DNA of 63,519 bases, taken from positions 1-63,519 of the forward strand of contig NZ_VTXD01000028.1 of NCBI RefSeq assembly GCF_013114625.1, in the 5' to 3' direction. A program made the translations under genes and the position numbers. Below, piece after piece: positions 44,087 to 52,769 of this stretch. This DNA is from Vibrio sp. 99-70-13A1 (GTDB lineage Bacteria > Pseudomonadota > Gammaproteobacteria > Enterobacterales > Vibrionaceae). Position 1 is the first letter of the stretch. Each line of letters opens with the position of its first letter. Under the pieces are notes generated by a model that was given only the letters and a program-made list of their open reading frames with translations, searched no databases and had not been told where the DNA came from.

Positions 44087-45691
44087 ATGAGGAAGTTATT
44101 ATGCAGTGTTGTACTTATGCTCACGTTGGTCTCAACGCTTGGGTTTGCACAAAATCTGGATAGAGTGGTAGAAGTACAAAATAAATTATCAGCGGACTAT
44201 ATTCTCTTAGAATCCGCGCATGAATTCGAACAATCCTTCCTTGAAGATATCTTAAGGCGAAAAAACCAAGCATTACGTGAACAAATTGGTGTTGAAGTTG
44301 CCGCAGGGGCAACGGAAGAACTCAATATGGTGTTGGTTGAGCAAGCCACGCTATTACAAAAATTACTGCGATTAAGTGAAGTTAAAATTTTAGAGTTAAC
44401 CAAGCTTAGCCGAAAATCTTCAGGTGACGAGCAAAAGAGTTTAGAAGTTGAAGTTCAAAAACGCATCAGCACGATGGACATTTACTACAGACAGTTAGCG
44501 GAAACATTGCGCTGGTCTCAGACTCGCCAACTTGATGTGACGGAGCCTCTTTCTAAGCTAAAAGCTGCCTTACAAAATCGCGCTGAGTTCTTGACGAATG
44601 CAATCTTTTACACCGATACACAAGTTCAAGACATCAAGAAGCGTTTAACCTACGTAAGTGCTGATGAAAAAACGAAGCTGACGACTGAAATTGTTAGGCT
44701 AGGTGAACGCACTAATATGATGGCGTTAAGCTTAGAATCGACAGTTGGCTTAATGGGTGGACTCGGCGTTGATGTCACCGTTTATAAGAAAATCTTACTC
44801 GCGACAACAGGCGATATAAATGCAGATGTGCTGGATATAGACGTTGCGTTTGGTTTGCTGGAAGAGTGGGGAACATCTTTTAAAGACTGGGCGTTTGAAA
44901 ATACCCCATCCATGATTGTTAAATTGACCTTATTCCTCGGTATTCTCTACATCACCAGAGCCTTGTCTCGTCTGACTGGCAAAACCGTAAGAAAGAGTGT
45001 TTCGCATTCTAAAATGGATTTCAGTGTCCTAATGCAGGACTTCTTTGTGTCCATCGCTTCAAAGGGTGTGATATTCATAGGCTTGCTGGTGGCACTTTCC
45101 CAAGTCGGCATTGAACTTGCTCCATTGCTGACTGGTTTTGGTGTGGCGGGTGTGATTATTGGTTTTGCCTTGCAAGACACCCTGTCTAATTTTGCTTCTG
45201 GTTTAATGATTTTGATTTACCGTCCATATGATGTGGGAGACATGGTAAAAGTTGCTGGCGTGCAAGGAACCGTTAAAGACATGAGCCTTGTTTCGACCAC
45301 AGTGAAAACGATTGATAACCAAATCTTAGTCATTCCGAATAACAAAATTTGGGGTGACGTCATTAACAACATCACGGCAGAAAAATTGCGTCGAGTTGAT
45401 ATGGTGTTTGGTATTGGTTATGCCGATGATATCGACAAAGCGAAAGTCGTACTGAACGATATTCTTACTCAACATCCTTTGGTTTTGAAAAAGCCAGAAC
45501 ATATGGTGAAGCTACATACGCTCAATACATCTTCGGTGGATTTTGTGGTTCGCCCTTGGGTGAAAACAGATGATTACTGGGAAGTTTACTGGGATGTGAC
45601 TGAAACGGTTAAAAAACGATTTGATGAAGAAAGTATCAGCATTCCATTCCCACAGCGAGACGTACATATATACAACCATGATGAGAGCTAG
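44087..45691 (+). CDS. MscS-family mechanosensitive channel
   Basis: A 534-residue membrane protein. A signal peptide (1-21) is followed by a helical periplasmic domain (about 22-270, coiled-coil-rich) and three hydrophobic helices (about 285-300, 325-345, 350-375). The pore helix is GFGVAGVIIGFALQDTLSNFASG. The MscS beta domain follows (RPYDVGDMVKVAGVQGTVKDMSL, then PNNKIWGDVINNIT), then the cytoplasmic alpha/beta domain. It protects cells against osmotic downshift. The extended periplasmic part distinguishes it from plain MscS (286 residues) and puts it among the longer paralogues. Confidence 0.93.
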   Translation: MRKLLCSVVLMLTLVSTLGFAQNLDRVVEVQNKLSADYILLESAHEFEQSFLEDILRRKNQALREQIGVEVAAGATEELNMVLVEQATLLQKLLRLSEVKILELTKLSRKSSGDEQKSLEVEVQKRISTMDIYYRQLAETLRWSQTRQLDVTEPLSKLKAALQNRAEFLTNAIFYTDTQVQDIKKRLTYVSADEKTKLTTEIVRLGERTNMMALSLESTVGLMGGLGVDVTVYKKILLATTGDINADVLDIDVAFGLLEEWGTSFKDWAFENTPSMIVKLTLFLGILYITRALSRLTGKTVRKSVSHSKMDFSVLMQDFFVSIASKGVIFIGLLVALSQVGIELAPLLTGFGVAGVIIGFALQDTLSNFASGLMILIYRPYDVGDMVKVAGVQGTVKDMSLVSTTVKTIDNQILVIPNNKIWGDVINNITAEKLRRVDMVFGIGYADDIDKAKVVLNDILTQHPLVLKKPEHMVKLHTLNTSSVDFVVRPWVKTDDYWEVYWDVTETVKKRFDEESISIPFPQRDVHIYNHDES

Positions 45692-45853
45692 CAGAAGAGA
45701 TTAATGAACAAGTGGCTCGATTTAAAGTGAGTTAAATTTAAGATCCGCTAAAGCTATGAGTGAGTCCGATACTGAATTCTAGACTATTAATAGGGTTCGT
45801 CTGCGAGAATAACCGATACAAAGTTTATTGCAGGTCACAATACAACCAAAATT

Positions 45854-45885
45854 AAAAGACCAGAAGGCATCACTTCTGGTCTTTT
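45854..45885 (+). terminator. Rho-independent terminator
   Basis: Perfect 13-bp stem AAAAGACCAGAAG (45854-45866) with its complement (45873-45885), loop GCATCA. It lies 163 bp beyond the mscS-like gene, which it probably terminates. Confidence 0.92.
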
Positions 45886-46207
45886 TTATATTGATAAGAA
45901 TAGAATTCACGAATGTTTATTATCTTGATTTTTATGTGTTTATATTCACTACAGAGTTGATTTCTCTTGTAGCGGATCAACACTTGTTGAGAATGTCCTT
46001 AGTAACATATTTCACGACAAAAAATATGTTACTATAATAGAACTAGCTTGAGGTATGTCGCCCTGTTAAATAGATTGGTAATTGAGTTATTGTATTACCA
46101 CTATAGGGGTGCTTTGGCTTTTGGGTTGATATTTTTACAAAACATATCAATACAGAGCAAAAGCCATTTTTATTTAACATTATGATTTTTTATGGAATGA
46201 ATAAGAG
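45886..46207. other. AT-rich intergenic, no gene seen
   Basis: No credible coding sequence; a reading frame overlapping the preceding terminator is not a gene. It should hold the promoter of the gene at 46208. Confidence 0.4.
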
Positions 46208-46492
46208 ATGTTGTTGGAAGAAATAGTTGAAATAATTGAGTTTACGGACACAGACCATTTTTCTAAATCTTTAGATTTGTTTAATGAACAGGGAATTATC
46301 CATGACAAAGAATTACCATTTTTAAATGTGGTTTTTGATAAAGCCCCACAGCAGTTAGCTAAAAAGCTGATCAGAACAGGCTTTAAAGGCGATGTTCAGA
46401 TAGCCAAAAGTGAAAAAACGCAAAATTATGTCGTGTTTGATTCGGCTCGATTAAGTGTCGTTGAAGCTGTTCAATGGGATGACGCTGTTTAA
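46208..46492 (+). CDS. Hypothetical acidic protein
   Basis: A 94-residue cytoplasmic protein (MLLEEIVEIIEFTDTDHFSK). The alternating alpha/beta pattern ends VVEAVQWDDAV. No family recognised. AGAGATG precedes the start. The surrounding DNA is AT-rich and both this gene and the next (46706) are orphans with long spacers, suggesting recently acquired genes. Confidence 0.55.
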   Translation: MLLEEIVEIIEFTDTDHFSKSLDLFNEQGIIHDKELPFLNVVFDKAPQQLAKKLIRTGFKGDVQIAKSEKTQNYVVFDSARLSVVEAVQWDDAV

Positions 46493-46705
46493 TTGTTCAT
46501 TGAAGAAATGGTCGTTTAAGCGAAAATCGTGATTAAGCCTATCTATCTATTTAATATAACTATTTATTCAATATGGTTATCTATCAGATCTCGCGATTGA
46601 TTAGCCTAGATATTCAATAGAGCTAGAGACCTTAAGACGTATATATCAATTTAAAAAGATATTGATTAAACACAGTGTATAAGTGAAATAATTGAGGTTG
46701 GTACA

Positions 46706-47140
46706 GTGACAGAATTCGCTGCTTCAGAAGTACATATTGAAAATTCAAGTGAGTTAGCTTTACTTGGTCGTGCATTGCTCGAAACCCAAAAGGTTGAGTT
46801 CGGACTTTACCAAGTGATTACAAAGTTAATATCAAAACATAGCTGTGAAAAAGAGCGAAAAGTACTAAGCATTACACCAGAGGCTTTTCTTAAAGGAAGC
46901 CCAAAAGAGTTAGAACTAACTCTTAACTTATATGAGCAAGTTTTTGGCGATAAACTTCCTTTGAAAACGAATGAGATACAAGATTTCATTTCGCATAGAA
47001 ATCTAATTGCTAAAAATTACTGGCGTGTAACTGGGGCTGATATAAAAGGCGGTGAAAAGTTAGCAAACCCATCAGTATATTTGAAAGCATTTATTGCTAA
47101 ATGCGAACTCTGGACAAGCATGCTGAACAAGCCATATTAA
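46706..47140 (+). CDS. Hypothetical helical protein
   Basis: A 144-residue, largely helical protein starting at GTG 46706, with GAGG 7 nt upstream (MTEFAASEVHIENSSELALL). The segment IQDFISHRNLIAKNYWRVTG recalls the His/Asn-containing helix of HEPN-like proteins (pattern RNxxxH is not exact: HRNLIAKNYW), so a HEPN-type relationship is only a suggestion. Ends at a terminator. Unknown function. Confidence 0.55.
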   Translation: MTEFAASEVHIENSSELALLGRALLETQKVEFGLYQVITKLISKHSCEKERKVLSITPEAFLKGSPKELELTLNLYEQVFGDKLPLKTNEIQDFISHRNLIAKNYWRVTGADIKGGEKLANPSVYLKAFIAKCELWTSMLNKPY

Positions 47141-47188
47141 GCTTTCATTCACTTTATGAAGTGAATAAACAGTAAAATGATGGTTAAG

Positions 47189-47213
47189 AGCACCTATAGT
47201 TGGGTGCTTTTTT
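47189..47213 (+). terminator. Terminator after the hypothetical gene
   Basis: AGCACC (47189-47194) with GGTGCT (47203-47208), followed by a T-run to 47213. Confidence 0.85.
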
Positions 47214-47399
47214 CGTTTCTGAATAGCGAAAACTGTATTGGATTTTAAATTATTCATAATTATTAAGCCTAAGATGGTGTACTGATGTTGTTAATATGTT
47301 AAATGTGGTCCGCAGGAGCTATTAATGCAAAGGTGGTGAAATGCTACTGTTGTACTAGAGGTTTTCCTCAATTTATTCACCAAGTAAAAGGAATTAGCG

Positions 47400-48239
47400 A
47401 TGTTTCGCACATTAATCGTTTTCATGTTCGCTTTTTTTACAGCATCAGTATTCAGCGCTGAAGATGTGAAATATTCAGAGAAAGAGTATTTAGATCGCCC
47501 TTTAATGGAGCGCTATATTCTTGATGAATTGAAGCAGCTTCGTTTCCAGCAACAAGATCTAGAGCGTAGGATGACGATACAGATTACTGACCGAGAGCTT
47601 GAGGTGGCAGACAAGTCGCTCAACTACGTTAATGTGACCGTGACTTATTTTTTCTACATGATTGCTGGTGTCGCTTCGTTGGTGGCGTTAATTGGTTGGC
47701 AAACTTTCAAAGAGATTAAGCATAATACAAAGGAAATGGCAGATCAGAGGTTGGATAAAATTGCGCAAGAATATGAGAAAAAATTCTTAGCTCTAGAGCG
47801 AGATTTAAAGCGTAAAACTCGCATAATTTCTGAGAATAACCGAGAGATTGAAATCATAAATGAAATACATAACTTATGGCTACGCTCTCAAAGTGTGCAA
47901 ACCGCAGAGCAAAAGATAGAAGCTTATGATGAAATATTGAAAATACGCCCAGGAGACCTAGAAGCATTAACATACAAAGCGGATGCTGCGATGGAAATGC
48001 AAGAATATCATTGGGCTATGAGCCTCTGTAATCGAGTCTTAGAGGTGGATGACCAAAATGCTCATGCGCTTTATCAAAGAGCCTGTGCTTACGCGAGGTT
48101 AGGGGCTGAAGGGCAAGCGATTGATGATTTAGTTCGATCTATTGGAGCAAGTGGTTCTATGCGAGAGTTACTGGCAGATGAGCCAGATTTCGAAATGCTT
48201 AGAGGATTGGATCGTTTTGAGGCGCTTTTGGAAGAATAA
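47400..48239 (+). CDS. Membrane protein with TPR repeats
   Basis: A 279-residue protein. It has a signal peptide or N-terminal TM (1-19), then a basic/acidic helical segment. A TM helix follows at about 78-100 (TYFFYMIAGVASLVALIGWQTF), then a coiled coil (about 103-160). Two to three tetratricopeptide repeats come last (about 180-250: AYDEILKIRPGDLEALTYKA, LCNRVLEVDDQNAHALYQRA). It probably scaffolds a membrane complex. No neighbour identifies the partner. Confidence 0.75.
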   Translation: MFRTLIVFMFAFFTASVFSAEDVKYSEKEYLDRPLMERYILDELKQLRFQQQDLERRMTIQITDRELEVADKSLNYVNVTVTYFFYMIAGVASLVALIGWQTFKEIKHNTKEMADQRLDKIAQEYEKKFLALERDLKRKTRIISENNREIEIINEIHNLWLRSQSVQTAEQKIEAYDEILKIRPGDLEALTYKADAAMEMQEYHWAMSLCNRVLEVDDQNAHALYQRACAYARLGAEGQAIDDLVRSIGASGSMRELLADEPDFEMLRGLDRFEALLEE

Positions 48240-48360
48240 GCAGATTCAAATTTCTGATACGAAGCTTATCATTCAAAACTTATTATTAAAAAAAGACTTC
48301 AGTACTGATGTGTGATTCTGACCGCCTCGAAGTCGCAGGCGGAAAGTCATAACACGTTAT

Positions 48361-48394
48361 AGCTCAGGCTAGGGTTCGCTCTGTAGCCTGAGCT
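48361..48394. terminator. Hairpin between convergent TPR and ybjQ genes
   Basis: 10-bp perfect inverted repeat AGCTCAGGCT (48361-48370) with its complement (48385-48394), 14-nt loop. A second hairpin, CCGCCT/AGGCGG, lies at 48322-48342. Neither has a T-run; probably transcript ends. Confidence 0.5.
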
Positions 48395-48416
48395 ATTTGA
48401 GATACAACAATGTCTT

Positions 48417-48470
48417 AAACAGATAAACAGATAAACAGATAAACAGATAAACAGATAAACAGATAAACAG
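48417..48470. repeat. AAACAGAT x6 octamer repeat abutting the ybjQ stop
   Basis: Six perfect copies of AAACAGAT (48417-48464) plus a partial copy (48465-48470) that touches the ybjQ stop codon at 48471-48473. Read from ybjQ (minus strand) the repeat carries no stop codon. Confidence 0.95.
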
Positions 48471-48791
48471 TTAAGCGACAACCACCGCAGTGCCACTTGC
48501 AGAAACCATTAACATTCCATTTCCTTGACCAAGGACTTCGTAGTCAATATCCACACCAACAACTGCATTAGCGCCTAGATCGTGTGCTTTTTGCTCTAAT
48601 TCTTTAAAAGCGTAAGTACGAGCTTTTTCGAGTTCTTTTTCATAAGTACCAGAGCGACCACCCACTAGATCGCGGATTCCTGAGAACATATCTTTAAATA
48701 CATTCACGCCTAAAATCGCTTCTCCTGCAATGACACCTTTATAATTAACGATTCTTTTCCCTTCAACAGATTGGGTCGTTGTGACAATCAT
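48471..48791 (-). CDS. ybjQ: YbjQ/UPF0145 family protein
   Basis: A 106-residue protein matching E. coli YbjQ (107): GEAILGVNVFKDMFSGIRDLVGGRSGTYEKELEKAR, LGANAVVGVDIDYEVLG and MLMVSASGTAV. It forms oligomeric rings in solved family structures; function is unknown. Isolated gene. Confidence 0.94.
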   Translation of the reverse strand: MIVTTTQSVEGKRIVNYKGVIAGEAILGVNVFKDMFSGIRDLVGGRSGTYEKELEKARTYAFKELEQKAHDLGANAVVGVDIDYEVLGQGNGMLMVSASGTAVVVA

Positions 48792-48833
48792 AATGATTCC
48801 TTATTGAATGATTTTTTGTGGGGCTTGTAGAGT

Positions 48834-49766
48834 TTATTGAGTTTTTACAAAGGGATTTGGCTCTGGTTGAGCAAACTCGTTTTGTAACCATGACCTTAGT
48901 TTTAACACACTTTCCTGTTTCAGTTTATTTTTAGGACACACGAAATAGAAGTCTTGATGTGGATTCACGACAGGCTCTCCAAGTTCTACTAATGAACCAT
49001 GACTTATGTCATCTTTTACAAACAGCCTGTGGGTAACCAATATCCCTAATGAACGAGTAGCAGCTTGCACTGCCTGTATAGAAATATTGAAAGTTAAATG
49101 ACTGTGGAAGTTAGGTAATTCGAATCCATAATGATCGCACCAAACTTGCCAGTCGTGTTTTCTGCGATTATTGACCACTCCAATAATAGGCTCGTTTTCC
49201 AATAGTGATTTCAACTCAGCTGATGGAGTGAGAGAAAGGCTTTCAAGTAATGATGGGCTGCAAACAAGCACCAAATCATCATTGCCTAATTTTTCACAAT
49301 GGAAATTTTGCCACTCATCAGGTACGCCATGCACAAGTGCAATATCAACCCCTTCATGATCTAAATTAAACGGTCCGGTTAAGGTTGATATTCTTACATC
49401 AAGAGTAGGAGAGAAAGCTTGGAAATTTGGTACTCGTGGGATCCACCAGTGCATCGCGAGTGAATTGACCATGTTGAGAGTAATTCTGTTTTCATTCGCG
49501 ACATACGCCGCTTCTTCTGTCGCATCAATGATTTGCTCTAGCGCAGGTGCAACTTTTCGATAATATCGCTTTCCATCGGCATTCAGTACAACGCGGCGCC
49601 CCACTCTTTGAAATAGTGGCTTGTTGATCTGCTGTTCTAAAGATTTGATAGCTTGGCTAACCGCAGAATGGCTCACAAATAAAAGGTTAGCCGCTTCCGT
49701 CATGCTGCCTGTTTCTGCTACTGCGATGAAAGCATAAATAGATTTTAAAGGAACGAGTTTTTTCAT
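48834..49766 (-). CDS. LysR-family regulator (GcvA-type)
   Basis: A 310-residue LysR regulator. HTH at about 6-64 (LKSIYAFIAVAETGSMTEAA, LFVSHSAVSQAIKSLEQQI) and a substrate-binding domain at about 90-300 with the GcvA-like VDIALVHG and DDLVLVCSPSLL. It is divergent from a DMT exporter that it likely controls. The 15-bp palindrome GTAAGTTTTCCTTAC (49769-49783) covers its own ribosome site. Confidence 0.93.
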   Translation of the reverse strand: MKKLVPLKSIYAFIAVAETGSMTEAANLLFVSHSAVSQAIKSLEQQINKPLFQRVGRRVVLNADGKRYYRKVAPALEQIIDATEEAAYVANENRITLNMVNSLAMHWWIPRVPNFQAFSPTLDVRISTLTGPFNLDHEGVDIALVHGVPDEWQNFHCEKLGNDDLVLVCSPSLLESLSLTPSAELKSLLENEPIIGVVNNRRKHDWQVWCDHYGFELPNFHSHLTFNISIQAVQAATRSLGILVTHRLFVKDDISHGSLVELGEPVVNPHQDFYFVCPKNKLKQESVLKLRSWLQNEFAQPEPNPFVKTQ

Positions 49767-49768
49767 TG

Positions 49769-49783
49769 GTAAGTTTTCCTTAC
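49769..49783. promoter_or_regulatory. Palindrome over the LysR ribosome site
   Basis: GTAAG-TTTTC-CTTAC, arms of 5 bp, 3 nt upstream of the LysR start codon; it contains that gene's AAGGA ribosome site. It could be a LysR-type T-N11-A box for autoregulation or a small SD-sequestering hairpin. Confidence 0.35.
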
Positions 49784-49857
49784 AAGTCTAGTTAATATTA
49801 CTCGCTATTTTTATGCCCGTCACTTTCTTAATATAACCGTATTAGGAGGTGATAATT

Positions 49858-50793
49858 ATGTCTGATATTACCAAGGCTACATCTTTCATGCTGGTGTCGA
49901 CATTTAGTTTGTCGGTCACAGGTTTATTATCCAAGCATTTAGCGCAATTAACCCCAGTTGAATTACTGAGTTTTATAAGGTTTGCAGTGCCTAGTTCAAT
50001 GCTCTTTGTTTTTCTTATGTTCACTCGGTTGAGAGCTATTCCTCACACAATGCTTAAGCCATTGGTGATTCGTGGGTTCTGTATTGCGGCTTGTCAGTGG
50101 TGTTTTCTCACATCATTACAAACCTTATCATTGGTTGAAGGGATTGTATTATTCAGTACCGGTCCTTTATTCATCCCTTTGTTAGAAAAATTAATCTTTG
50201 GTGCCTCAATAAGGTTATCAACCATTTTGGGTTTATTGATTACATTTTGTGGCGTTATTCTGATGGCTGGTGACTTATCCCAGTTCCAATTTAAAAGTGA
50301 ATTATTGCTTGGGTTATTGGCAGGTGTCTTCAATTCTGGTTCACAGTTAAGTTTATATCGAGCATCAAAAAGTGCTTTAACGCCAGTAGAAACCAACGCT
50401 TGGACGTTTCTTATTGCGGGCCTCATGCTTCTTCCAATTATGTTGATTAGCGGTTGGAAGCAGCAATGGGCAGGGCTATGGGAGAGTCATAACTTACTTG
50501 ATTGGAAAGTGATTGTTCTGGTTCTGCTGCTTGCTTTGTTGACCATCAATACTCAGATATTTCGCTCAAAAGCTTATCAATTAGCTGAGAGTGGTTCCCA
50601 GTTCGCACCTCTGATCTTCACCAATCTGCTTTTTTCTGCGATTTGGCAAGCCATGTTTTTTGACGATAGGTTTACTCATCAACAACTTCTCGGAATCACT
50701 TTGATTGTGAGTGCGAGCATGTTTACTACCCTATGCGCAAAACGAAGCCAGTTAAAAATTAAAGGTAAACCGTTAGTTAAATCAGCTATGTAA
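49858..50793 (+). CDS. EamA/DMT-superfamily transporter
   Basis: A 311-residue inner-membrane protein with ten hydrophobic helices in two EamA repeats (about 5-130 and 145-285). Start at ATG 49858 (MSDITKAT) with AGGAGG 8 nt upstream; an in-frame GTG at 49849 overlaps that site. The family exports amino acids and metabolites; substrate unknown. The divergent LysR gene is its likely regulator. Confidence 0.9.
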   Translation: MSDITKATSFMLVSTFSLSVTGLLSKHLAQLTPVELLSFIRFAVPSSMLFVFLMFTRLRAIPHTMLKPLVIRGFCIAACQWCFLTSLQTLSLVEGIVLFSTGPLFIPLLEKLIFGASIRLSTILGLLITFCGVILMAGDLSQFQFKSELLLGLLAGVFNSGSQLSLYRASKSALTPVETNAWTFLIAGLMLLPIMLISGWKQQWAGLWESHNLLDWKVIVLVLLLALLTINTQIFRSKAYQLAESGSQFAPLIFTNLLFSAIWQAMFFDDRFTHQQLLGITLIVSASMFTTLCAKRSQLKIKGKPLVKSAM

Positions 50794-51053
50794 GTAGTTC
50801 AATGACTTAGATTATGGTGCTTTACGTCGTCTGATGACGATGATTAAGTGAGTCAACTCAATCAGTTTTAGTCGATTAAAGGATCTAAATAAATGGGAAA
50901 GCAAACCGTAAACATCTAAAAATAATGCTGAAGGATTAATTTATAAATGAAAGCTTTATTTTACATAGTGAAGTCATATACTGGGCGAATAATAAGCAAC
51001 AAAAAGTTGCAATAACAAAATGTAAATCAGCAGTCAGCTAATAGGGAGATCAT

Positions 51054-52298
51054 ATGGAAAAAAAGGACAGTTTGTTTCAAGTACAAAGAGTTAAAAGGTT
51101 CAACTTTTCAGTTTGGACAGTGTTAACCGGTACATTATTGGCTCGAACCAGTTATTTTATGGCTTGGCCATTTCTTATTGTGTTTTTGTACCAAGACTTT
51201 GGGGCCTCAGCGATAGAAGTCGGTGGAATGCTCGCGGCATCAGCCGTAGTCGGTGCAGGAACCGGGCTATACTCAGGCTATCTTTCTGACAAGTTTGGTC
51301 GAAAGTGGGTAATGGTATGCGGAAGTTGGGTTGCATCACTTGCTTACACTGGCATTGGTCTAGCAACCGAAATTTGGCAGTTTTACATTTTAATTATTAT
51401 CACTGGTTTAATGCGACCAATGATAGAAGCCCCAGCAAAAGCAGTGTTGGGCGATAACTTAGATGACCCCAAAGATCGCGAATTAGCATTGAACATTCGA
51501 TACTTCTTACTCAACTTAGGTGGTGCATTAGGGCCGCTGCTGGGTATTACTCTTGGTTTGTCACATCCTCAAAATTTATTCTTCATTGCTGGTGCTACAT
51601 ACGTAGTTTACGGCTTTTGGTTATTATTTGGTATTGAACGCAATCAAAGTTTCAATAAACCTGATCCATCAACTTTACCTAATTTTACTGCGACATTGCA
51701 TGTCATTCGTAAAGACAATATTTTTGTTAAGTTGATGATAGCGAACTTCATCATGATGTTTGTGTATGCTCAGGTTGAGTCTTCTATTCCTCAAGTTATT
51801 GTTCGATCATCCATTTCTGATGCAGCTCAAATTGTGGCAGGGCTCGTGCTTGTAAATACAATGACGATCATTATTTTCCAATTCCCAATGCTTAAGTGGT
51901 TAGAACATGTTCCTCTATTTGTAAGAACCCGCATTGGAATGGCATTAATGGCGTTAGCTCAAGTTGCTTTTTTACTCACACCGGAAGACTGGCCGATTGG
52001 ATGGGCAATTGCGTGTTTCATATTAAGCATGGGTGAAGTGATTGCGTTCCCTACATTAAATGTTCAAATTGACCGCCTTGCTCCGCCTCATTTACGGGGT
52101 TCGTATTTTGGTGCAGCGGCTTTGTATTCTTTAGGCTTTGCAATCGCGCCTTTAATTGGCGGTATTGTCATAGAATCACTTAACTCGAACTGGTTATTTG
52201 GACTTTGCTTTATATTGTGCCTAGTGATGATGTGGCTGTACTGGTTAGCTGAGAGAACTGAAGACAGCGTTCAACGAGATCCCATTACCCAAACTTAG
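51054..52298 (+). CDS. MFS transporter
   Basis: A 414-residue protein with 12 hydrophobic helices. The MFS signature between helices 2 and 3 reads GYLSDKFGRKWVMV. The layout resembles MdtH/YdeE-type drug exporters (LSMGEVIAFPTLNVQIDRLAPPHLRGSY in helix 10-11), but no specific substrate can be assigned. It has a GGGAGA ribosome site and an AT-rich spacer upstream. Single gene. Confidence 0.9.
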   Translation: MEKKDSLFQVQRVKRFNFSVWTVLTGTLLARTSYFMAWPFLIVFLYQDFGASAIEVGGMLAASAVVGAGTGLYSGYLSDKFGRKWVMVCGSWVASLAYTGIGLATEIWQFYILIIITGLMRPMIEAPAKAVLGDNLDDPKDRELALNIRYFLLNLGGALGPLLGITLGLSHPQNLFFIAGATYVVYGFWLLFGIERNQSFNKPDPSTLPNFTATLHVIRKDNIFVKLMIANFIMMFVYAQVESSIPQVIVRSSISDAAQIVAGLVLVNTMTIIIFQFPMLKWLEHVPLFVRTRIGMALMALAQVAFLLTPEDWPIGWAIACFILSMGEVIAFPTLNVQIDRLAPPHLRGSYFGAAALYSLGFAIAPLIGGIVIESLNSNWLFGLCFILCLVMMWLYWLAERTEDSVQRDPITQT

Positions 52299-52343
52299 TT
52301 TTAAGTGCGGGGGATTTCTTTTTTAACTCTGCTTTCCAAGCCA

Positions 52344-52433
52344 TTAAATACTATATTGATTGATAAGCCGTAACTCTGTTGATACAGTTTTGCGGCTTTC
52401 ATTCTGTATGGGCGTGATTTCTAGATCTTTCAT
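52344..52433 (-). CDS. Possible 29-residue small protein
   Basis: A short minus-strand frame (MKDLEITPIQNESRK...) with a strong AGGAG site (52445-52441) 7 nt before its ATG. It spans a segment with an imperfect hairpin (GCCGTAAC...GCGGC). No family known. The near-perfect ribosome site is the only support. Confidence 0.4.
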   Translation of the reverse strand: MKDLEITPIQNESRKTVSTELRLINQYSI

Positions 52434-52769
52434 TGATGTACTCCTACCTTAATGATAGATGTAATATTATATCGAGCGTTTTCAGTTGAGCCTTATTCTT
52501 ACTTTTTGAAAGATGAGGGTATAATTACCAGCCAAATTTTTTGGAACACTGTACTTGCATGAATATGAATGTAGACAGAATAGTTTGAGTTTAAGGTGAA
52601 GCTTGTTGCGTAAGAAAGAGATGTACTTTACGTATTTGAAAAAGATGTCGAGGTTTACTTCATTGAAAAGTTGCAACAAGCTATTGATAGGGTTAAAAAC
52701 GTATTAATTCCAGTGCGCAGTAAAATTGAAGTCACTGATAATAAATAGATAAAACAAAGAAGAAAAAAT
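52434..52769. other. Spacer with a decayed-looking frame
   Basis: Upstream of cheV. An open stretch at about 52608-52748 could encode ...FEKDVEVYFIEKLQQ and ends in a TAG at 52746-52748, but it has no start codon of its own and may be a gene remnant. Otherwise empty; it should hold the cheV promoter. Confidence 0.3.

Noticed and set aside
45828..46037. 69-codon frame after the MscS gene
   Set aside because: It runs through a perfect terminator hairpin.
48417..48470. Regular repeats as a possible CRISPR
   Set aside because: The unit is 8 nt with no spacers; a simple tandem array. No cas genes in the window.
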